Part shown: positions 49,509 through 52,825 of the stretch, in pieces
How positions within the stretch are numbered: position 1 is the stretch's first letter
How the letters are laid out: each line of letters begins with the position of its first letter
Source: Hyphomonas sp. BRH_c22
GTDB lineage: Bacteria; Pseudomonadota; Alphaproteobacteria; Caulobacterales; Hyphomonadaceae
Direction of reading: 5' to 3'
NCBI RefSeq assembly: GCF_000961795.1
Contig: NZ_LADU01000135.1
Location: 1-52,825, forward strand
DNA: 52,825 nt
Notes under the pieces: generated by a model
What the model saw: the letters and a program-made list of their open reading frames with translations, nothing else
Databases searched by the model: none
Told to the model about the DNA's origin: nothing
Position numbers and translations under genes: made by a program

Positions 49509-49790
49509 ATGCACCGGCTCACCGTTCGCGTGCAGCCGAATGCGTCCGCCGACCGGATCGAAAGCCCTGAAACGGATGCGGCCGGGCGGCACTACCTGAA
49601 AGTGCGCGTGCGCGCCGTGCCCGAGGACGGCAAGGCCAATGCCGCCGTGGAAAAACTGATCGCGAAACACCTTGGCCTGCCGAAGTCTGCCGTCAGGGTG
49701 GTGACGGGCGGCAAGAACCGGTTAAAAGGCCTCGAGATTGACGGGCCGCCAGATCTGGCGGACGCGCTGGCAGGGATGATGCGGGAATGA
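49509..49790 (+). CDS. DUF167/YggU family protein
   Basis: A 93-aa soluble protein of the YggU (UPF0235) family: [32 protein letters not shown] and [16 protein letters not shown]. It follows yggT after three bases, the widely conserved pairing. Its TGA overlaps the folD ATG (ATGA). The function is unknown. Confidence 0.92.
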   Translation: MHRLTVRVQPNASADRIESPETDAAGRHYLKVRVRAVPEDGKANAAVEKLIAKHLGLPKSAVRVVTGGKNRLKGLEIDGPPDLADALAGMMRE

Positions 49791-50674
49791 GTGCAAAACG
49801 GATCGATGGCACCGCGGTTGCGGCCAGTGTACGCGAGACAGTGGCGGCCGCCGTGTCACAGCTGCCCGGCCAGCCGGCCCTTGCGGTCGTCCTCGTCGGC
49901 GAGGATCCCGCCAGCCAGGTCTATGTCCGCTCCAAGGTGCGCCTCACCGAAGAGGCCGGCATGGTCTCGGTTCACCACCAGTTGCCCGCCTCCGCGACCC
50001 AGGCCGAGGTCGAAGACCTGATTGCCCGGCTCAATGCCGACCCGTCGATTGACGGTATCCTGCTGCAGCTGCCGCTGCCCAAAGGTCTCGACGAGCACAG
50101 CGCCATTGAATGCATCGACCCTGACAAGGATGTCGATGGCCTGACGGAAGTGTCCGCCGGACGCCTCACCCTCGGCAAGCCGGGCCTGCGCCCCTGTACG
50201 CCAACCGGCTGTGTCATCCTGGCCAAGAGCGCGATGGGCGGGGACCTCTCGGGCAAGCATGTCGTCGTGATCGGCCGCTCCATCCTTGTCGGCAAACCCG
50301 CCGCGCTTCTCTTCCTCGCCGAAAACTGCACCGTCACCATCGCCCACAGCCGCACGGCTGACCTGCCTGCCGTCTGCCGCACGGCCGACATTCTCGTGCC
50401 GGCGGTCGGCCGGCCGAACATGGTCAAGGCCGGCTGGATCAAGCCCGGCGCCACAATCGTGGATGTCGGCATCAACCGCATTCCCGCGCCGGAAAAGGGC
50501 GAGGGCAAGACGCGCCTCGTCGGCGACGCAGACTTTGCCGATTGCGAAACCGTTGCCGCCCACATCACGCCCGTTCCCGGCGGTGTCGGCCCGATGACCA
50601 TTGCCTGCCTGCTGCGCAATACGGTTCTGGCCGCCTGCGCCCGCCGCGGATGGGCCGTGCCGGAGGGCCTGTGA
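49787..50674 (+). CDS. folD: Methylenetetrahydrofolate dehydrogenase/cyclohydrolase FolD
   Basis: A bifunctional enzyme of one-carbon metabolism that converts 5,10-methylene-THF to 10-formyl-THF. In 295 aa the catalytic [14 protein letters not shown] (Lys in the first box), [20 protein letters not shown] (in part), [20 protein letters not shown] and the NADP-binding [16 protein letters not shown] are all in place. Translation is coupled to the genes on both sides (ATGA and GTGA overlaps). Confidence 0.96.
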   Translation: MSAKRIDGTAVAASVRETVAAAVSQLPGQPALAVVLVGEDPASQVYVRSKVRLTEEAGMVSVHHQLPASATQAEVEDLIARLNADPSIDGILLQLPLPKGLDEHSAIECIDPDKDVDGLTEVSAGRLTLGKPGLRPCTPTGCVILAKSAMGGDLSGKHVVVIGRSILVGKPAALLFLAENCTVTIAHSRTADLPAVCRTADILVPAVGRPNMVKAGWIKPGATIVDVGINRIPAPEKGEGKTRLVGDADFADCETVAAHITPVPGGVGPMTIACLLRNTVLAACARRGWAVPEGL

Positions 50675-50919
50675 GCCAGGAGTTCGCGCCACCGTCCACA
50701 AAACTGTTTCAGCGTCTCTGGCAGGCGCAGGGGGGCAAGTGCGCCCTGTGCGGCAAGCCCATGCCGTCAACCCGGTTCTCCGTCGGCCATGCCACGGTGT
50801 GGAAGAAACAGCGCCCGACCTTCGACCATATCCATGCGCTGGGTCGCGGCGGCCCTGACCACGAATCCAATCTCCAGCTCGCCCATGCCGTCTGCAACAA
50901 GCGCAAGGGGCGGGGTTAG
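50671..50919 (+). CDS. Small HNH nuclease-like protein
   Basis: An 82-aa HNH domain protein: CALCGKPMP gives a zinc-ribbon half, [22 protein letters not shown] holds the DH, N and H residues (quoted in part), and VCNKRKG ends it. The GTG start at 50671 overlaps the folD stop as GTGA, so it is the last gene of the yggT operon. A zinc-bound beta-beta-alpha metal nuclease is expected. Its role beside folD is unknown. Overlaps the convergent soxR end by four bases. Confidence 0.75.
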   Translation: MSQEFAPPSTKLFQRLWQAQGGKCALCGKPMPSTRFSVGHATVWKKQRPTFDHIHALGRGGPDHESNLQLAHAVCNKRKGRG

Positions 50920-51386
50920 GCTTCGGCCGCTTTCGCTGCGCCGTCGCGTTCCATCAGGTAGCGCGGGCCCGGGCCGAGGCGCGCCGCGCGGTCGTCCGGA
51001 TTGTAGAGCGCACAATTTGACAGGGACAGGCACCCGCAACCGATGCAGACATCCAGCCGGTCGCGGGTCAGTTCAAGCGTCTCGATCTGCTGGTCAAGCC
51101 GCGCGCGGAAGTGGGCGCTGATTTTCGACCAGTCGGCTTTGGTCGGTGTGCGCTCTTGCGGCAGGCCGGAAAGCAGGTCGACAATCTCAGAAATCGAGAA
51201 GCCCAGCTGCTGCGCAATCATCACGAAGGACAGGCGCCGCACATCCGACCGCAGGAAGCGGCGCTGGCCGCCCGCGTTCCGCATCGCGCGGATCAGGCCC
51301 TTGTCCTCGTAAAAGCGGATGGCGGAGACAGACACGCCCGTGCGCGCCGCAAGCTGTCCGATGGCAATGAGATCCGTTGTTTTCAT
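50916..51386 (-). CDS. soxR: SoxR, redox-sensing MerR-family activator
   Basis: A 156-aa MerR-type regulator with an HTH (IAIGQLAARTGVSVSAIRFY) and a dimerisation helix, ending in the [2Fe-2S] cluster motif CIGCGCLSLSNC. SoxR is activated by redox-cycling compounds and twists promoters with long spacers. The ATG at 51386 (MKTTDLI) is used; 12 further codons are possible. It is divergent from a VOC gene whose promoter contains a SoxR box. Confidence 0.95.
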   Translation of the reverse strand: MKTTDLIAIGQLAARTGVSVSAIRFYEDKGLIRAMRNAGGQRRFLRSDVRRLSFVMIAQQLGFSISEIVDLLSGLPQERTPTKADWSKISAHFRARLDQQIETLELTRDRLDVCIGCGCLSLSNCALYNPDDRAARLGPGPRYLMERDGAAKAAEA

Positions 51387-51412
51387 GCGCTGGCGCATAG
51401 CAGAAAAATAGC

Positions 51413-51443
51413 TTGATCTCAAGTTAGGTTGAGAAATTACAAG
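51413..51443 (+). promoter_or_regulatory. SoxR-dependent promoter
   Basis: The SoxR box TCTCAAGTTAGGTTGAGA (51417-51434) is a perfect TCTCAA/TTGAGA inverted repeat similar to the soxS site. It is framed by TTGATC (-35, 51413-51418) and TACAAG (-10, 51438-51443) with a 19-base spacer, the over-long spacing typical of SoxR-activated promoters. It drives the VOC gene at 51500, and also overlaps the soxR upstream region. Confidence 0.88.
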
Positions 51444-51499
51444 GAAGGTCCCTCACCACAGGCAGGCTCGAATGCCCTGCCGCAGACAGGACCCGGCAC

Positions 51500-51883
51500 A
51501 TGACCACAGGAACCCTCGAACACATCAACATCACCGTCAGCGACATTGATCGCACATCAAGAATGTTGGAGCGCATCTTCGGCTGGCACGTCCGCTGGAA
51601 AGGCCCGTCCAGGGCCAATGGCACAACCGCGCATGTCGGCACAGACTCCGCCTATATCGCGCTCTATTCCCCCGGCGAGACGGATCAGCCCGAACAGGTC
51701 TCGTACAATACCCAAGGCGGCCTCAACCATGTCGGCGTGATCGTCGACGACCTTGCCGCTGCCGAACGCCGCGTGCTCGATGCCGGCTTCGTCACGCACT
51801 CCCACCAGACCTATGATCCCGGCAGCCGCTTCTATTTCCACGATTACGACAATGTCGAATACGAAGTGCTGTCCTACGCCTGA
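51500..51883 (+). CDS. VOC family protein, predicted SoxR target
   Basis: A 127-aa glyoxalase-fold protein: LEHINITVSDIDRTSRMLER at the N-terminus, GGLNHVGVIVDDLAAAERRV in the middle and DYDNVEYEVLSYA at the end. His, Glu and His at the ends of the beta units could bind a metal. Its promoter carries the SoxR box, so it should respond to redox-cycling drugs. A role in binding or breaking down such compounds, as other small VOC proteins do, is inferred. Confidence 0.88.
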   Translation: MTTGTLEHINITVSDIDRTSRMLERIFGWHVRWKGPSRANGTTAHVGTDSAYIALYSPGETDQPEQVSYNTQGGLNHVGVIVDDLAAAERRVLDAGFVTHSHQTYDPGSRFYFHDYDNVEYEVLSYA

Positions 51884-51911
51884 TCCGGCCTCGTCAGCTC
51901 AGCCAACGGTC

Positions 51912-52139
51912 TCAGCGATTCTCGTCGTCCGGGCCGTCGGCAATGTCTTCGATCACTTCATTAGCTGAATCGGCCGTATCGCTTGCGGCGCGGGCGGCAT
52001 CTTCAGGCAGGTCGGTCAGCACCGCATCCATGCGGGCACCAGCCGCCTCGAACGAGCCTTCCTGGATGTAGAAGAAGCCAAGCGTCACGAGGAAGACGAT
52101 GCAGACGAAAGCCAAAATGGACGTGATGATTTTGCTCAT
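51912..52139 (-). CDS. Small membrane protein with acidic tail
   Basis: A 75-aa protein: an N-terminal transmembrane helix (residues 4-25), then an acidic, Ala/Asp-rich tail (LPEDAARAASDTADSANEVI). GGAGG lies 10 bases before the ATG. An EcfG-like promoter precedes it at 52171-52195. The layout recalls the 55-aa protein at 29616. No family is recognised. Confidence 0.72.
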   Translation of the reverse strand: MSKIITSILAFVCIVFLVTLGFFYIQEGSFEAAGARMDAVLTDLPEDAARAASDTADSANEVIEDIADGPDDENR

Positions 52140-52170
52140 GACCAGCGGCCTCCGATTGGTGTCTTAATCC

Positions 52171-52195
52171 TACGCCGCAGCGTCCGGCCGGTTCC
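52171..52195 (-). promoter_or_regulatory. EcfG-like promoter
   Basis: On the minus strand GGAAC, 16 bases, CGTA matches the general-stress sigma consensus except for the last base (T expected). The inferred transcription start near 52163 gives a 24-base leader with GGAGG before the 75-aa gene. Confidence 0.5.
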
Positions 52196-52211
52196 GCTCG
52201 TGCGTGCGGTC

Positions 52212-52825
52212 TCACGCATGGCGGGCCGTGCCGGGCATGGGTCCGCTATAGCGCGCCCGGGGCCGGATCAGTGAACCGGTCTCGATCTGCTCCATGGCAT
52301 GGCCGAGCCAGCCGATGCAGCGCCCGATAGCGAATATCGTGAACGCAACATCTGCCGGCAGGGCAAAGCGCTGCATCATGGCCGCAATGGCAAAGTCGAC
52401 ATTCGGTGCCTGCCCGGCCTCTTGCGCCGCTGCGGCCTCGACCGCCGATATCGTGCCGGTCGGCTGGAAGCGTGACATCAGTTCCTTCGCGCGCGGGTCA
52501 CCGCCCGGATAGAGCGGGTGGCCAAAGCCGGGCAGGGCGCGGCCCTCGTCGAGGCGTGCCCTGACCGCCCCTTCAGCCCCCCGCGCCGCCGCCTCGACGA
52601 GGAAGGCCAGCACACCGGCCACCGCGCCGCCATGCAGCGGTCCCGACAGGGTCGATAGTCCCGCCAGCGCGCAGGCGGAAAGCGATGCGCCGGTCGAAGC
52701 AGCGACCCGTGCCGAAAAGGTCGACGCATTGAGTTCATGGTCCATCAGCAGCACCAGCGCGCGCCGCACCAAGTCTGCGCCATGGCGGTCCAGCCCCCAT
52801 GCCTTGCCCAGCCGTTCGTGGATCG
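52212..52825 (-). CDS. Citrate synthase family protein (N-terminal part beyond window)
   Basis: The C-terminal 204 codons of a citrate/2-methylcitrate synthase-type protein; the frame is open to the window end. Conserved parts are LLMDHELNASTFSARVAAS, GPLHGGAVAG (first catalytic His), LPGFGHPLYPGGDPRA (second His) and PNVDFAIAAM (catalytic Asp), then RPRARYSGP. Which acyl-CoA is used cannot be told from this part. It lies 72 bases upstream of the 75-aa gene and reads in the same direction. Confidence 0.9.
   Translation of the reverse strand, partial: IHERLGKAWGLDRHGADLVRRALVLLMDHELNASTFSARVAASTGASLSACALAGLSTLSGPLHGGAVAGVLAFLVEAAARGAEGAVRARLDEGRALPGFGHPLYPGGDPRAKELMSRFQPTGTISAVEAAAAQEAGQAPNVDFAIAAMMQRFALPADVAFTIFAIGRCIGWLGHAMEQIETGSLIRPRARYSGPMPGTARHA

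Overview
The window is a GC-rich bacterial chromosome segment (no rRNA, tRNA, insertion sequence, CRISPR or prophage seen) that reads as an alphaproteobacterium, most likely Caulobacterales/Hyphomonadaceae-like. The class call rests on several independent signs: a SAM-II riboswitch in front of metA, two GTTC-N7-GTTC LexA boxes, GGAAC-N16/17-CGTT-type EcfG (general stress sigma) promoters, and a ubiE-ubiB-coaBC-dut gene order. The family-level call is inference. Gene density is high: no gap exceeds 300 bases, and the longest (about 270 bases, 33258-33528) holds a strong hairpin and a C/G-rich palindrome.

Layout. 1-2.8 kb: the start of a XerC-type recombinase (cut by the window edge), then the KtrAB potassium uptake pair. 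2.8-6.6 kb: a coupled GNAT-GNAT-YcgN operon, a CsbD-like stress protein, an LRAT-fold protein, and fused MnmC for tRNA wobble-uridine modification. 6.5-9.7 kb: a phage-shock (Psp) locus with divergent pspF, a near-consensus sigma-54 promoter, pspA, pspB and pspC, and three tiny membrane-protein genes threaded through the operon. 9.8-10.9 kb: hpf and ptsN, ending in a bidirectional terminator. 11-18.3 kb: an M3 peptidase lipoprotein, a nitronate monooxygenase-like enzyme, a DUF3088 protein, a medium-chain reductase coupled to an enoyl-CoA hydratase, a GNAT, and a Y-family DNA polymerase behind a LexA box. 18.4-28 kb: SAM-II/metA, an acyl-CoA dehydrogenase, an acyltransferase, a DUF3667 protein, a GNAT, an MmcQ-like protein, two flavin monooxygenase-type genes and a DUF885 lipoprotein peptidase.

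27.9-36.5 kb: divergent mutM and ubiE, then ubiB, coaBC and dut. Between coaBC and dut lies an unusual one-polypeptide fusion of a LuxR-type DNA-binding domain and an alpha/beta hydrolase. 36.5-44 kb: a Pif1-like helicase, a membrane protein with its winged-helix regulator and operator, a GNAT, a secreted six-cysteine protein of unknown function, dihydrolipoyl dehydrogenase and three uncharacterised membrane proteins. 44-52.8 kb: a GST/WYL-regulator divergon with an operator, Ogt, an SDR, a VOC protein behind a LexA-like box, an MFS transporter, yggT-DUF167-folD-HNH, soxR divergent from a VOC gene with a textbook SoxR promoter, a small stress-type membrane protein and the end of a citrate synthase-family gene.

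The window's theme is stress and envelope homeostasis: Psp/sigma-54, CsbD, EcfG promoters in front of tiny membrane proteins, ribosome hibernation, SOS and SoxR. The best candidates for something undescribed are the LuxR-alpha/beta-hydrolase fusion, which shares a 17-base C/G palindrome (one or two mismatches) with the promoter of the unknown secreted protein at 39487-40710, and the Psp operon expanded with three microproteins.
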